Of a DNA stretch of 64,000 nucleotides, positions 1-10,799 are shown piece by piece. The DNA comes from Aurantiochytrium sp. KH105. Lineage: Eukaryota; Sar; Bigyra; Thraustochytrida; Thraustochytriidae. Made by a program: the position numbers and the translations under genes. The stretch lies in contig BGKB01000051.1 in NCBI GenBank assembly GCA_003116975.1, positions 326,684 to 390,683 of the forward strand, read 5' to 3'. The first letter of the stretch is position 1. The number at the start of each line of letters is the position of its first letter. A model generated the notes under the pieces. It was not told the DNA's origin and did not search any database. It saw only the letters and a program-made list of their open reading frames with translations.

Positions 1-218
1 CCGCTGCCGGCGCGGTGCCGCCAATTGACCGTAACGGTCAATTCTGCCAAAAAAAAAAAAAGGAAGAAAAGAAGTGGCGAAACAGAAAGCTCGACTTGGT
101 CGATGTAGTAGCCTATCACTCGCAAGTACAGAGAAGTAAATCGTATTCGGACACTCCAGTGAGCAGAGCATGCACGTATGACTCAGAACAGAGCCCATTT
201 TGGCGGCAAACCTCCGCC
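1..218. other. Upstream region of the CTL gene
   Basis: The frame of the downstream transporter stays open back to position 15, but that upstream part has no ATG and contains a 13-base A run followed by low-complexity codons. I read it as 5' untranslated or promoter DNA. No clear TATA box is visible. Confidence 0.5.
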
Positions 219-2747
219 ATGGCACGGAGCACCTCCCGCAAGGTGGAGGCGATTCCAACGCCGGCCCAGGCCGCCCGAGGCGCACGTCCAGAACGTGCCA
301 AAAAATGCACAGACTGCTGCTTCATCCCGCTCTTTGTAGTCTTTTGGGCGGGCATGCTGATTGTCGCCATCGTAGGCTTTGCCACGGGTGACGCCAGACG
401 GCTCATTTTCGCGACAGACTACCTCGGCCAAACGTGCGGGACGTGCGTTAACGATGGCGAGAGCTGCGGCGCCAGCATCTATTACCCACGCGTTGGCTTC
501 GATGCCATCCTCCAGGGTTATGACCCCGAGGCCTCTGTGACCTCGATCGCGACCGCGGCGCTCGACCTGTACGGAATCTGCGTCGCAAGCTGTCCCGAAG
601 TGGGCTCCTTCGTCTGCACATATGACGTAGAAAAGGCTCTCGGCCAAGTCACAGCCAGTGATGCAGAGAGGCAAAGCGTCCTTCAGTCGTGTGCACTCGA
701 AATGAACGCAGCAAGTCTCGGCGCTCTTAATAACTACGGCATCGACGCTCTTGATGAACCCTGCCGAGAGTTCATGCAAGGATGCTGGTACGTGGCCCAG
801 CCCCAGACCAACGTATTTTTTCGTTGCGTGGGTACAGAGTCCCTCAACGAAACGGCATCATACTCCTGTTACGAGCCGGCCTTTCAGGATGAGGAGCATA
901 CCCAACGCATGCCGGCTCGGGTCTGTCCTGACCGAGCAGATCTCGAGGTTCTTCCCACATCTGAATGCGACCCGGAAGCTTGTCTCGAGCGAGTCGGCAA
1001 GGCCTGCGTCAAGAACGATCGATGTATGTACGAGCTGAAGCGTACGGTGACCTACTCCGTTGTGAATCCGCGCGCAGGCGCCGTGGACATTGTAGCCTCG
1101 CAGTTGGGCACGTGGACGCAGACGATTTCCCGCAATATTGGCGATCTCCAAGAGACCTGGTGGACGATTCTTCTGATCGGCGTGTTTGGGGCCGGCTTGA
1201 TGGGCGCACTTTGGATGACAATTCTTAAACACTTTGTGGGCGCCTTTGTCTGGCTCATGCTCTTTCTCTCCTTTGTCGGGCTCACAGGTCTTGTTCTCGT
1301 TTGCTTTGCCAAGGCCGGGAAGCTTACCGAGACCGTGGACCAGATCTCCGACGCCACAAACGACAACCTTGTGCTCGCCACGATTCTTTCCGCCAACGAA
1401 ACACAGACCCGTCTCTGGAACGCGATGGGCATTCTTTTGGCGATCTTTGAGTGCGTTTATTTTCTCTTTATCGTTGCCATGTGGCACAGACTTAAGTTGG
1501 CGATTAAGGTGTTGATCCAGGCATCCAAGGCCATCGAGAGCATCAGGTCGCTCATCTTTGTTCCTCTCGGCACGTCACTTTGCGTCTTCGTGCTCGGCGT
1601 GTACGCCGTCGGTGTCTTTGGCTACATCGTCACGGCTGGTGCCTCGGAGGTCGAGAACCTGACCATCGAGGGGATCGCGGATGGGGTGTTGAACCAAACG
1701 AGTTCCCTGCAAGCAGCGACGCTCAAAGAAGCAGATGCCGGACCCCGCGACTTGCAGGCTTCTTTCGGCCAGAACCCAGCAAGTGCAGCGCTTGTTACGC
1801 GCGACCTCGCAAGCGTCAATATGACGTCCGTACTTAACGTGGCACTGCAAAAGGTTGTTGGTGTCTCAGGCCTCCCGGGTATGGTCTTGTACCATGTTTT
1901 TGGGTGTTTGTGGACCTATTATGTCATTTCGGGCACCGGCGTGCTCACGATGTCGTCAACTGTGTCGCGGTGGTATTGGCGGGGAGGCAGTGACTACTCC
2001 CCGGAAGACGACGCCGAAAACAAGGACGCCCGGATCTCGGCGATTCGCTCCTACTTTTATGTTCTCCGCTACCACGCTGGAACAGTGTGTTTTGGAGCAC
2101 TTTTGATCTCGACAATGCAGTTTGTACGGCTTATTGTCTGGTACGTTGTGAGACAGACCAAAAAGTTAGAGGAGAACGCGATTACGCGCTATATCCTTTG
2201 CGCTCTTGGAAGTTGCCTTTGGTGCACCAAGTGGCTGCTGCAGTTTGTCACGACGAACGCGTACATCATGGTCGGCATGCACGGGTGCTCCTTTTGTATT
2301 GGCGCAGAACGTGCAGTAGGGGTGCTCGCGCAAAATCTCGGACGTGTTGTGGCCGTTAGCCTCGTCAACACGTTGGTCTCGACGCTTTCCATCCTGGTCA
2401 TCGTCTCGACATGCGCTATTCTCGAATATCTATGGCTCGACCGAGACGTCACCTTTTCATCTGCTGGGGAGCATGCCATCAATTCTTCAGTGCTCTCAAT
2501 CGTGTTGACTGCGATCGCCTCGTTTTGGGTAGCAAATGGTTACATGCAGGTCTACGAGGTCGCCGTAGAAACGATTCTCCTGTGTTTTTGCCAAGATGTC
2601 AAGTTGAATCGCAAAAACAAAACCTACGTCATGAGTGGCGACGTTCGAAAGGTTATGGCCCGCCGTGGCAGGCCTCAACCGAGCAAGGTCAAACGACACG
2701 CTTCTTCCGTTGCAGCCGCTTCTGAACCGATGGTTGCGACCACTTGA
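219..2747 (+). CDS. Choline transporter-like protein (SLC44/CTL family)
   Basis: Polytopic membrane protein of 842 residues in the SLC44 family, whose members move choline or related amines across plasma or organelle membranes. After a short basic N-tail, TM1 (about residues 34-52) is followed by the family signature TDYLGQTCG (about 66-74) and a large cysteine-rich loop, as in other CTLs. The remaining helices lie in the C-terminal two thirds. The end carries the conserved block around NAYIMVGMHGCSFC and the final segment ending VETILLCFCQD, both typical of the family. The ATG at 219 has a good context (ccgccATGg); the open frame extends to a GTG at 15 but looks untranslated. No intron is needed. 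The downstream neighbour is convergent, 226 bases away, with an AGGAA-type microsatellite between. The family is clear; the substrate is not shown by sequence. Confidence 0.9.
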   Translation: MARSTSRKVEAIPTPAQAARGARPERAKKCTDCCFIPLFVVFWAGMLIVAIVGFATGDARRLIFATDYLGQTCGTCVNDGESCGASIYYPRVGFDAILQGYDPEASVTSIATAALDLYGICVASCPEVGSFVCTYDVEKALGQVTASDAERQSVLQSCALEMNAASLGALNNYGIDALDEPCREFMQGCWYVAQPQTNVFFRCVGTESLNETASYSCYEPAFQDEEHTQRMPARVCPDRADLEVLPTSECDPEACLERVGKACVKNDRCMYELKRTVTYSVVNPRAGAVDIVASQLGTWTQTISRNIGDLQETWWTILLIGVFGAGLMGALWMTILKHFVGAFVWLMLFLSFVGLTGLVLVCFAKAGKLTETVDQISDATNDNLVLATILSANETQTRLWNAMGILLAIFECVYFLFIVAMWHRLKLAIKVLIQASKAIESIRSLIFVPLGTSLCVFVLGVYAVGVFGYIVTAGASEVENLTIEGIADGVLNQTSSLQAATLKEADAGPRDLQASFGQNPASAALVTRDLASVNMTSVLNVALQKVVGVSGLPGMVLYHVFGCLWTYYVISGTGVLTMSSTVSRWYWRGGSDYSPEDDAENKDARISAIRSYFYVLRYHAGTVCFGALLISTMQFVRLIVWYVVRQTKKLEENAITRYILCALGSCLWCTKWLLQFVTTNAYIMVGMHGCSFCIGAERAVGVLAQNLGRVVAVSLVNTLVSTLSILVIVSTCAILEYLWLDRDVTFSSAGEHAINSSVLSIVLTAIASFWVANGYMQVYEVAVETILLCFCQDVKLNRKNKTYVMSGDVRKVMARRGRPQPSKVKRHASSVAAASEPMVATT

Positions 2748-2973
2748 TCACATAAAGAATTTTGGCAAAGGAAAGACGAGAAAAAGACACACCAAGAATC
2801 AAAAAGGAAAGGAAAGGAAAGGAAAGCAAAAGGGGGATTCGAAAAGAAGAATGGATGTGCTCACATTCGCATTGACAACTATACGCCTCCGCGTAATATA
2901 ACATGGCTTACAAACACTTTGGTAGTTTACAAGGTGAGAGAATGAGAAAGGCGAGACGCTCGCTCGCTCACCA

Positions 2974-5900
2974 TCATTTGCGAGCAATGTTTTCACTCTC
3001 TAAGAATGCTTCGATCTTGCGCACGTGAAAATTCGAGTTCATCGCCTCGAACTTTTCTTGGAGCTGCTTTAGGAGATCCTTCTTGCGTTTGGCCATCGCC
3101 AACTCGAGGAGCGCCAAGAACTTTAGACGGGGCATCCTTTGATCACGCGCCTGCTCGGCAGCTTTCTCAAAGAGAGCTATCGAGCGTGAGGTATGCTTTC
3201 CAGCTTTGACAGCAGCGAAAATGGCGCTGCAATATGTTGCGTAGGGTTGACAAATGTCGTAAATATCGGCATAGTTCGTGGCGATGTCCAATAGCATCTG
3301 CAGGGCAGCAATGGACTGTTTCTGGGCCGTGCGGAGTGAACCGACCTTGAGCCACTGCGGATAGAGCTTGGACAGCGCCAAACGGTGAGCCGGGTCACGT
3401 CTCTCCACCTTCTCGGTAAGAGACTCGTCCGCGCACACCAATGCGCGATCAACCTCGTCCATTCGCATCGTGGGCCCACCGATGAGAGAGGCGTTCGATG
3501 CTCTTACAGGCTGCGTATCCAAGTTGGGCCGAAGAAAGGTCGACCGACGCGTCTGCACCCTGCCCTGCACCCTGCCCTTCCGACTTTCGAGCGTCCCGGA
3601 CACTGCCTTCCCGTAGCGGTTTTGAGGCGCTTGGTCTCCCGATAAGCTGCCATCCGCGTTCCATGCCGTGTCTTGAAATGGATTGAAACTATCGGCAAAG
3701 ACTTCGAAAATAGCCACAATCCAGGGGAAATTCGTGATGGAGAGGTTCTTAACGTGCATCTCCTCCGCCGCGAGAACGGCAGCCGTGCGCGCTACGACGA
3801 GCGCCAGGCGCGGACAGTTGTGATTCCGCTGCATCAGGAGCGCGAGCACTGCGAGGGCATCGACAGAGCCTGACATGTTGCCGGTGAGCACCAGCTGATG
3901 CGCCATCTCGACGCAAATGTTTTGCAGGTCCATACGGAGAAGAATATCGTCCTCGTCAGCGTCGGACTTGAGTAAATCAAGAGGAACGAACGTCACATAC
4001 TCGAGAATGGTCTGACTCACCGCGTATGATGCAAAGCAGAGTTCGGTATAGCTCACGAGCGAGTTGACGCATTGGATACCCGAGCCAACTTTGTAAAGTT
4101 TTTCGCCGAGAGCGCGCAGCTGCATTGTGTCGCGGCCTGCAAGGAGAGAATGGATGATTTGCATTTCCAAGCTCGTGAGGACCTCGTTGTTAAAGTTCAA
4201 GAACGTGAAAATCCACGTTGCACGCTCGAGATGGTAAGCAGCGCTTTCAAAGTTGCCCGTCAGCAGAGAGTATTCTCCCATGGCAAGCGCAATGGATCCA
4301 CGCACGCTCGAGCTGCGCACTTCGCTGAACAGTGATTCGGCTTCCTTGGCGTATTGTGTGCTCAGCTCGCGCGCCCATGTGCGATTGTTCATGCCAACGA
4401 AAAAGAGTGCTTGAGACGCATAGCAGCTTGCGAGCTGATCTAGCGAGGCGGCGCCCGGGTCGAGCGTACGGTTCTCGATTTTGTGATCGTTCAGGTCGAG
4501 AACAAGATTCGTGTCGCGCGTCGAATTGTAACGGCGCTCCGCACGGTTTCTCGGCCGGCTCTGTGCGCACCTGCAGGCCTCCTGAGCCAAGGTCAGCGCG
4601 TTGAACCTACGCTCCATGGCAACTTCGTCTCTTTGATCGACAATGAGTGAGGCCAGCAGCTCGTAGACCTTGGAGGCTTCGAGAAAGACCTCGACATTGG
4701 TAAAAAAGTCGTCTGCTCGGATCTCGTCAAAAGCAGGCAGAGCCTCCACGCGGCTGTACTGAGCCGTAACATTTTGCACATACTCATGATGCTGTTTGAG
4801 GTTCTTGCGTCGAGATCTTTCCGCAAAGACAGCGCGGAAGAACCCACGGCGCGCATCACTTTTGGCGCCATCTGGGCTCATCTTCAACAGAGTCTCAATG
4901 TAGCTGACACGAGCTTCAATGGAGTCAGGTACGCGCGGAGTCTCGGAGCTAGCGTGCCACATCCCTGTGGATTGCAGCGTACGCACGAACTTGGTATGGT
5001 ACATGCCGCGGTTCTGCGTCTTCTGCATAGTGGATCCGTCGCCGTGGCGGACGCCTTGTCGATCTGGTGAGCTCCCGGTCACTTCCGGGCGCACCAGCGA
5101 GGGACCGGTTTCGTTCGGTTCAGACGAATACGACGAAGTCCCACGCGACACGAGAATACGCGATCCTGCGGGACCTACAGTCCGCGATCCGGCCACTGAC
5201 GCGTCCGGTGGCGAGGACACCGGGCCGTGACTCACCAAGGCGGTACCAGGATCAGAATTGGTTGCAGATGTAGCGGCGTAGGAGGTTTCAGCTTCTGAAA
5301 GCGCTGGACGCGCCTCCTCTGAGGCTCCGGAGGTCCTGTGCGCCTGGCGCTGGACATCCTCTTCCTCGTCTCTGCTATCGTTCTCAGTAAACTCAGATCT
5401 GACAGCCCCCAAAGATGAACGCCGATCATTCTCCCGTTCAGTGGCTTGCGACGAGCGACGCCTATTCCACGTTGACCGAAGCGTTGAGCGCCCGCTCGAG
5501 GCATAGGACGAATTTGAATCGCCGGGAATAAAGACTGAAGTGGTGGCGTCGAGGCGAAGGCATGCGAGCGCGCGGCGAAGAGTCTCCTCGGCAACGTCGC
5601 ATCGCCCAAAGTACATGTAAGCTTCGGCCGCCTTGCGATACCAAGATGCACGTCTCCATTCGTCGACGAGCTGGTTCGAGCGATTGGCAAGGTCCAGCAG
5701 CTTGGAAAAGCAAGTTAACACGTGCTCCATGGTGCGAGTCTCGAGGGAGTCATTTCCGGCAATCTCAAGGAAATACATGGCCTTCTCCGTCATCTCGGCC
5801 GCGTCATAGTGTTGAGCAAGAAGAAAGTAAACGGGCTGGAGATAATCGCCATATTTCTCCTGGTAAAATTCGGCGACGCGACGATGCAGCGCCTTTCGCA

Positions 5901-8900
5901 TGCCCAAGGGAAGTAGACCGTACGCGGACTCTCGCAGCATAACGGACGAGAAGCGAATCGTGATTGACGGGGAGTCGCGGGGTTGCCAACGAACCAGAAA
6001 GCCACGCTTCACGAGGGAGTCAATGTTCTCCTCGAGCAACTTGGAGATCTCGCGCAGATCACCGGCGGCTGCAGCAGATCGAGCGTTGTTGTTATTGCTC
6101 CCCGCGCTCCGTGACGTGTCATCCACGTCGCTCTGGAGTATGGAGCGACTCGAGCTGGGAACATCATCAGAACCGCGGTCCACCCTGGAAGCGACTTTAC
6201 GCGACGACCCGCTGCCCCCTGCGCTTCGCGTGCCGCGAACACTTCGGCCGCTCCCGACGCTGCGCGCGGAGTGACCAAGACGCCTTGAGGAATGCCGCCG
6301 TGCTGATCCCTTTGACGATCGCGAGCTGCCTTCATCACTATCGCCCTGTGAGCTATGTCTTTCGTGCGACTCCTCAAGGATCGGTTCGTCGACGCCTTTA
6401 TAGCTGAGGAGCACACTGGCAAGCTCGTGCATCAGAAACTCAGTGCCAATTACGGCGGACACCTTGAGCGTGAGTTGCTCATTTGGAGGGATGCGATCGA
6501 TGCGGCTCGTCATCAGGCTCGTAATCGTGCTGGGAAGCCTAGGATCTTCGCTGGCCTTGACGAGATCGCACGATTCGCCCACAACGCTTACCAGGCCGAT
6601 CTCAATCATGTAGCGAATAAGCTCGTGTGCAAAGAACGGCTGACCCTGCGTTTTGTCATAGACAATATCGGACAGACGCTGGGAAACTTTGACTGCGCGT
6701 GTCCATTCTTTAATGCAGTCGGCAATGTGGTGTCTTTTAAGAAGCCCAAGAGAAATTTTCACTGCGTGGCCCAGGAGATCTGACTTCGTGTACCAGTCCC
6801 CAGTCGTGTCACCTGCCGCCGTCTGCAGCGCAGGGAACATATTTTCGCGCGCCGTCATAATGATCACAAGAGGTTCCACACGGGCGGCGAGCCGATACAA
6901 GGCCTCCATGGAGAACTGGTCGACCCACTGAAGATCCTCGACGAAAAGACAGATACGCGCAACGTTGTTATTCTCGCGGATCTGCTTCTTGACATCCAAA
7001 TAGCGATCCGCGTGCTCAAGGTCGTGGACCACCTTAACAAAGATCTCGACAATCAGCTTGATGACATGGACGGCATTGCGATCCCAGTCCGTTGCGCCGC
7101 CACTCACGAGGCCATAGCGCCCGCTTCTCGGCCCCGTCTCCTTGACGCGGCCAAGTTCAAAGTACTCGGGCACAATGTGTCGCAGAAGTGGCGCGTACTC
7201 TCGAACGACGCTCGGCATATTTTCGTTCTCGCCCGTGGACAGATCGCTGTGTTGCGTGGCTCGTGTTGCAGCTTGCTCCTCGCCCTCCGTGTCGCTATCG
7301 GTGCCTGCGGATGAATTGCCGCGCTCGCGCTCAATACGATCCAACTCTGCGTCTGTCGACGCACCGCGGCGGCGGCTCGCTCGACTCTCGTCGGCGGTGG
7401 CGAAACCCCCAAGCCCCCCGACGGCGCGCAGAGTGCCATTGGATGGTGAAAGATTTTCAGGATAGGTGTCGCCGTCGATGTTGTCTCCTTGTTCGATGTC
7501 GTCTCCTTGTTGATTGGAGTCAAAAAGATCTTCAGTGGGGAGTCGCGCCGCAAGGAGCTCGTAAAGGCCATCCTTGGACTTGCGATCCAATTTGCCGGGG
7601 CCAGCAAAGGCCTGTAGAAGCTGCGTGAAGAGCGATTTCCAAACAACGAAACGGTTGTGGGATTCCGTATCGTCACCACGCGCGAAAAGCGTGATCCAGG
7701 GCCCCTGCTCAGCTCTTTCCAGCGCGTACTGGCAGAGTCGCGTCTTGCCAATACCTGCGTCACCCGTGATGATGAGCAAACCAGAAGTCGGATTCCTGTA
7801 TTTTTGTGTTCCGCTTAGAATACGTTTCACCTGGGTTTGCTCTTTGCGGCGTCCGACTTGGCGGCTCTTACTCGAATGATCGCGCTGGTCATAGATGGAG
7901 ACGACGAGCCTTTGTTGTTTTGGTCGATAGACTCTGACTGGATCCTGGTGGCCTTTGACGGATATTTCGCGAAAGTATTTTTTGCGAGAGCTGCGAGAGC
8001 CGCGAGAGCCGCGAGAGCAGCTAAACTTGATTCCCTTGTGGGACTCAGAGAAGGTCTGCTCGCAGCAGAAAATGCCCTTTCCGGCAGCGACCATGAAGCG
8101 CGCTGCCAGATTGACCTTGACACCATGCAGAGTATATTCACAACGCACAGAGCCGCCGACGGTGCCGCAAAAGACCTCCCCCGTGGTAATGCCGATCGAG
8201 CACCCGACCACCCAATCTGAGTCTTCCGACTGCATCGCGCCAAGTGAGGCTTGAATTGCCAGCGACGACTTGATGGCGCGCACAGCGTCATTTTCGTGCT
8301 TGAGCGGTGGAAGGCCGAAGGCGCTCAGGACCGAAGCGCCCTTGTCATCGACGATAAAACGCAAGAGGGTGCCTTCAAATTCCTCGACATGACGATGAAC
8401 GACCTCGAAGGCGCGCTGGACAGTGTGGACATCGTCCTTGAACTCCAAACCAACCAAGCGACAGAACATGGTGCTGCAGACTCGCAGTTCCCCACTCCAT
8501 ATTCCGTTGCCGCCTTCAATGGAGACGAGCGCGGGAGGGGGCACGTAGCCGTGCAAGAGGCGTTGCAATCGTCGATACTGAAGCTGGTCACTTTTAGTGA
8601 ACTCATTCATCTCTGTGAAGATGAGATCCTTGTCGCGAAACTCTTCGACCAGAACATCGCCCAAGAGAAAGTTGCCCGAACAAAGGTGCTCGCCGTCGAG
8701 GTGCTCGCCTATAAGATCATACGTCTCGGGAGATACGACTGTCTGGCCCGCGTTGGCCTCCGGCTCGGCACCGGCGATTTGATCCACAGGGTCACCCGTA
8801 ACAACGTATTCCCAACGATCTTTGACGCCATGCACATGATAAGCGACGATTCTGCCGCAACCAACGCCGCAGTGAACGCGGAGCTGAATTTCAGAATCGG

Positions 8901-10308
8901 CCACGGTCTTGAACTCATACTTTTCAGAGACCAGCTCCAGAGCGACTTGACACGCGCACAGCGTAGCCTCCCTTAGACTATTTTCTTCGCAGTCGTCGTC
9001 GTCGTCTTGATCGTCTTTAAAGGACTCTGCCGGAAAGATTGCCAGAATAGCATCTCCTGCAAATTTGACGACATCACCGCCGCGAGTGCAGATCATCTTG
9101 ACCATTTTTTCAAGTGAAGCACCAATGTACCTGCTCAGGTTCTCAGCCGCGTAGGCCTCGTGCGAGATTTCTTTGACAAGCCGCTCAGCAAGGTTACTGA
9201 AGCCAGAGATGTCTGCAAAGAGAGCTGCGCCTTGAAAATTTTCTGTAAACACCTTCTTCGAATGTGACGTGTGCATGTGGTACCGAATGACGCGCGCAGG
9301 CACGAGGGAGGCCAAGAGTTCGAGCTTGGTGATTTCAAGCTGCAGCGCCACCTCTGATTTTAATTGTTCCACGTACTTGTGACAGGCCACTGGGTCAAGT
9401 TCGAAATCGTCCATGTCCAGTGCTTCGTCGTCAGAGAGACCCTTGGACTCTGCAGGAGACTTTCGCGTCATAAAGAGGCTGGAGCTGCGTGCAGTTTTCA
9501 AGGACGCTACGGCACCAGTCCTGAACTTGTCCGTTCTACCGCCCGAGTCCTGCCGGCGAAGTTTTCGATCCTTGTCTTTGGCATTACGCGAGCTTGCTTT
9601 TCCTTGCTGCTCTGAAGGATTTTGTCGCATCTTGCTGAGTCGTGACATGTTTGGTGTGCGAACGGACCCGAAGAGACGCCCTTGGCCTTTGCCGCCTTTG
9701 GGGTTGGCGAAGCCAAATGTGAGTCGCGCTGAACCTGAGGTACCGCGCTTGCGCGACGCAGAATACATGTCATCATATTCAAGCCCCTGATGAGCGTCCC
9801 CTTCTCCATCATCCAGGTGTTCGCCCGAGGCGCTCGAGGAGAAGGAGTTGCTGGCCCGCTCTCCACTACTGATGCGTCTTTGTAAGCCATTGCGCAAAAT
9901 TTCCATTCTGCTAGGCTTTTTCTTCGTTCTAATTATGGTTCTTCCGGCCTCGGCATCAGCGTCAGCGTCGACCTCGGCGTTGTCGTCATCGATATGCCTG
10001 GCGTGTTCATGATCGAGGTTCTCATCCTCGTCCTCGGCCTCATCATCGGACTCGTCGTCTTCAAACTCTGAGTCATTTTCTCCCGCCGAGGACGACAATT
10101 CGGCCTCCGCTTCGATGAGCGCGGCCTCTTCTTCTTGCTGCTGCTGCTGCAGGTCCTCCATTTCGGCGACGCTGCCGCTCGCCGGTCGCCGCGGTCTCGA
10201 TGACGACGAGATCCTCAGCATCTGCGATAATTGCCGTGGCTTGCGGATCCCGCTCAGCATGCCGGAGGGTTCCTTCTCGGGCTTCTTGCCCTCCTCCGTC
10301 GAGGCCAT
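2974..10308 (-). CDS. Soluble (ADCY10-like) adenylyl cyclase with ATPase and TPR-rich C-terminus
   Basis: Single-exon frame of 2444 residues. Residues 1-300 are acidic and low complexity (poly-Q, DE-rich). Cyclase domain 1 spans about 362-545, with the metal-binding motif FADISGF (364-370) and KFAGDAIL (415-422). Cyclase domain 2 spans about 610-760 and ends with GCSIGITTGEVFCGTVGG and KVNLAARF, very like the C2 half of bicarbonate-regulated soluble adenylyl cyclase. A P-loop GDAGIGKT (849-856) and a Walker-B-like LFVEDLQWVD follow, then a long helical TPR-like C-terminus broken by Ser-rich segments. This is the ADCY10 order (C1-C2-NTPase-TPR); at 2444 residues it is much longer than the roughly 1600 of the human protein because of the N-terminal and internal low-complexity inserts. 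Family knowledge predicts conversion of ATP to cAMP in cytosol or cilium. Bicarbonate control is inference. Confidence 0.9.
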   Translation of the reverse strand: MASTEEGKKPEKEPSGMLSGIRKPRQLSQMLRISSSSRPRRPASGSVAEMEDLQQQQQEEEAALIEAEAELSSSAGENDSEFEDDESDDEAEDEDENLDHEHARHIDDDNAEVDADADAEAGRTIIRTKKKPSRMEILRNGLQRRISSGERASNSFSSSASGEHLDDGEGDAHQGLEYDDMYSASRKRGTSGSARLTFGFANPKGGKGQGRLFGSVRTPNMSRLSKMRQNPSEQQGKASSRNAKDKDRKLRRQDSGGRTDKFRTGAVASLKTARSSSLFMTRKSPAESKGLSDDEALDMDDFELDPVACHKYVEQLKSEVALQLEITKLELLASLVPARVIRYHMHTSHSKKVFTENFQGAALFADISGFSNLAERLVKEISHEAYAAENLSRYIGASLEKMVKMICTRGGDVVKFAGDAILAIFPAESFKDDQDDDDDCEENSLREATLCACQVALELVSEKYEFKTVADSEIQLRVHCGVGCGRIVAYHVHGVKDRWEYVVTGDPVDQIAGAEPEANAGQTVVSPETYDLIGEHLDGEHLCSGNFLLGDVLVEEFRDKDLIFTEMNEFTKSDQLQYRRLQRLLHGYVPPPALVSIEGGNGIWSGELRVCSTMFCRLVGLEFKDDVHTVQRAFEVVHRHVEEFEGTLLRFIVDDKGASVLSAFGLPPLKHENDAVRAIKSSLAIQASLGAMQSEDSDWVVGCSIGITTGEVFCGTVGGSVRCEYTLHGVKVNLAARFMVAAGKGIFCCEQTFSESHKGIKFSCSRGSRGSRSSRKKYFREISVKGHQDPVRVYRPKQQRLVVSIYDQRDHSSKSRQVGRRKEQTQVKRILSGTQKYRNPTSGLLIITGDAGIGKTRLCQYALERAEQGPWITLFARGDDTESHNRFVVWKSLFTQLLQAFAGPGKLDRKSKDGLYELLAARLPTEDLFDSNQQGDDIEQGDNIDGDTYPENLSPSNGTLRAVGGLGGFATADESRASRRRGASTDAELDRIERERGNSSAGTDSDTEGEEQAATRATQHSDLSTGENENMPSVVREYAPLLRHIVPEYFELGRVKETGPRSGRYGLVSGGATDWDRNAVHVIKLIVEIFVKVVHDLEHADRYLDVKKQIRENNNVARICLFVEDLQWVDQFSMEALYRLAARVEPLVIIMTARENMFPALQTAAGDTTGDWYTKSDLLGHAVKISLGLLKRHHIADCIKEWTRAVKVSQRLSDIVYDKTQGQPFFAHELIRYMIEIGLVSVVGESCDLVKASEDPRLPSTITSLMTSRIDRIPPNEQLTLKVSAVIGTEFLMHELASVLLSYKGVDEPILEESHERHSSQGDSDEGSSRSSKGSARRHSSRRLGHSARSVGSGRSVRGTRSAGGSGSSRKVASRVDRGSDDVPSSSRSILQSDVDDTSRSAGSNNNNARSAAAAGDLREISKLLEENIDSLVKRGFLVRWQPRDSPSITIRFSSVMLRESAYGLLPLGMRKALHRRVAEFYQEKYGDYLQPVYFLLAQHYDAAEMTEKAMYFLEIAGNDSLETRTMEHVLTCFSKLLDLANRSNQLVDEWRRASWYRKAAEAYMYFGRCDVAEETLRRALACLRLDATTSVFIPGDSNSSYASSGRSTLRSTWNRRRSSQATERENDRRSSLGAVRSEFTENDSRDEEEDVQRQAHRTSGASEEARPALSEAETSYAATSATNSDPGTALVSHGPVSSPPDASVAGSRTVGPAGSRILVSRGTSSYSSEPNETGPSLVRPEVTGSSPDRQGVRHGDGSTMQKTQNRGMYHTKFVRTLQSTGMWHASSETPRVPDSIEARVSYIETLLKMSPDGAKSDARRGFFRAVFAERSRRKNLKQHHEYVQNVTAQYSRVEALPAFDEIRADDFFTNVEVFLEASKVYELLASLIVDQRDEVAMERRFNALTLAQEACRCAQSRPRNRAERRYNSTRDTNLVLDLNDHKIENRTLDPGAASLDQLASCYASQALFFVGMNNRTWARELSTQYAKEAESLFSEVRSSSVRGSIALAMGEYSLLTGNFESAAYHLERATWIFTFLNFNNEVLTSLEMQIIHSLLAGRDTMQLRALGEKLYKVGSGIQCVNSLVSYTELCFASYAVSQTILEYVTFVPLDLLKSDADEDDILLRMDLQNICVEMAHQLVLTGNMSGSVDALAVLALLMQRNHNCPRLALVVARTAAVLAAEEMHVKNLSITNFPWIVAIFEVFADSFNPFQDTAWNADGSLSGDQAPQNRYGKAVSGTLESRKGRVQGRVQTRRSTFLRPNLDTQPVRASNASLIGGPTMRMDEVDRALVCADESLTEKVERRDPAHRLALSKLYPQWLKVGSLRTAQKQSIAALQMLLDIATNYADIYDICQPYATYCSAIFAAVKAGKHTSRSIALFEKAAEQARDQRMPRLKFLALLELAMAKRKKDLLKQLQEKFEAMNSNFHVRKIEAFLESENIARK

Positions 10309-10714
10309 CGCGGCTGCTCCTGCCCCTGCTCCTGCTGCTCGTCTTCCCCCTCCTTCTTCTTCTCCTTCTTCTTCTACCCGGGCACGCGCGGGTCGCCTTC
10401 ACGACAGGGCCGCGGCCGGAACACCAGCGCGCGCGCGCGGGCGGCGGGACACGCAGCGGCGGCGGCGGCTGCCTGGCTGGCTGGCTGGGCTGGCTGCCCG
10501 GGCGGCGGCCTGGCCGGCTGGGCTGCTTGGCTGGCGCGGTGGTTCGCGCGCGCGGGATGGCGCGAATGGACGCCGACCGATGGATGCCGCGCACTCGAGC
10601 CCGCCCCGTGTGCGCCGCGCCTCGCCGCGCCGCGCGGCTGCGCGCCTGAGCTCGCGCGGGCCGGGGCGCAGGGCGGGGGCAGAGGCGGGCCGGGACGCTC
10701 GTGACGCGCGCCTG

Positions 10715-10799
10715 CGAGCGAGCGAGCGAGCGAGCGAGCGTGCGCGCGCGCGCTTCTCTTCGCGTGGCTTGTTTGTTTGTTTGTTTGTTTGTTTGTTTG
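10715..10799. repeat. GAGC and GTTT microsatellites
   Basis: A run of about six GAGC units (10715-10740), then a short CGCG block, then eight GTTT units (10768-10799). The pair lies about 400-490 bp upstream of the cyclase start codon. Confidence 0.9.

Noticed and set aside
7100-7770. 219-codon minus-strand open frame inside the cyclase gene
   Set aside because: It is an alternative frame of the long cyclase coding sequence, which carries the P-loop and other conserved motifs in its own frame; a shadow.
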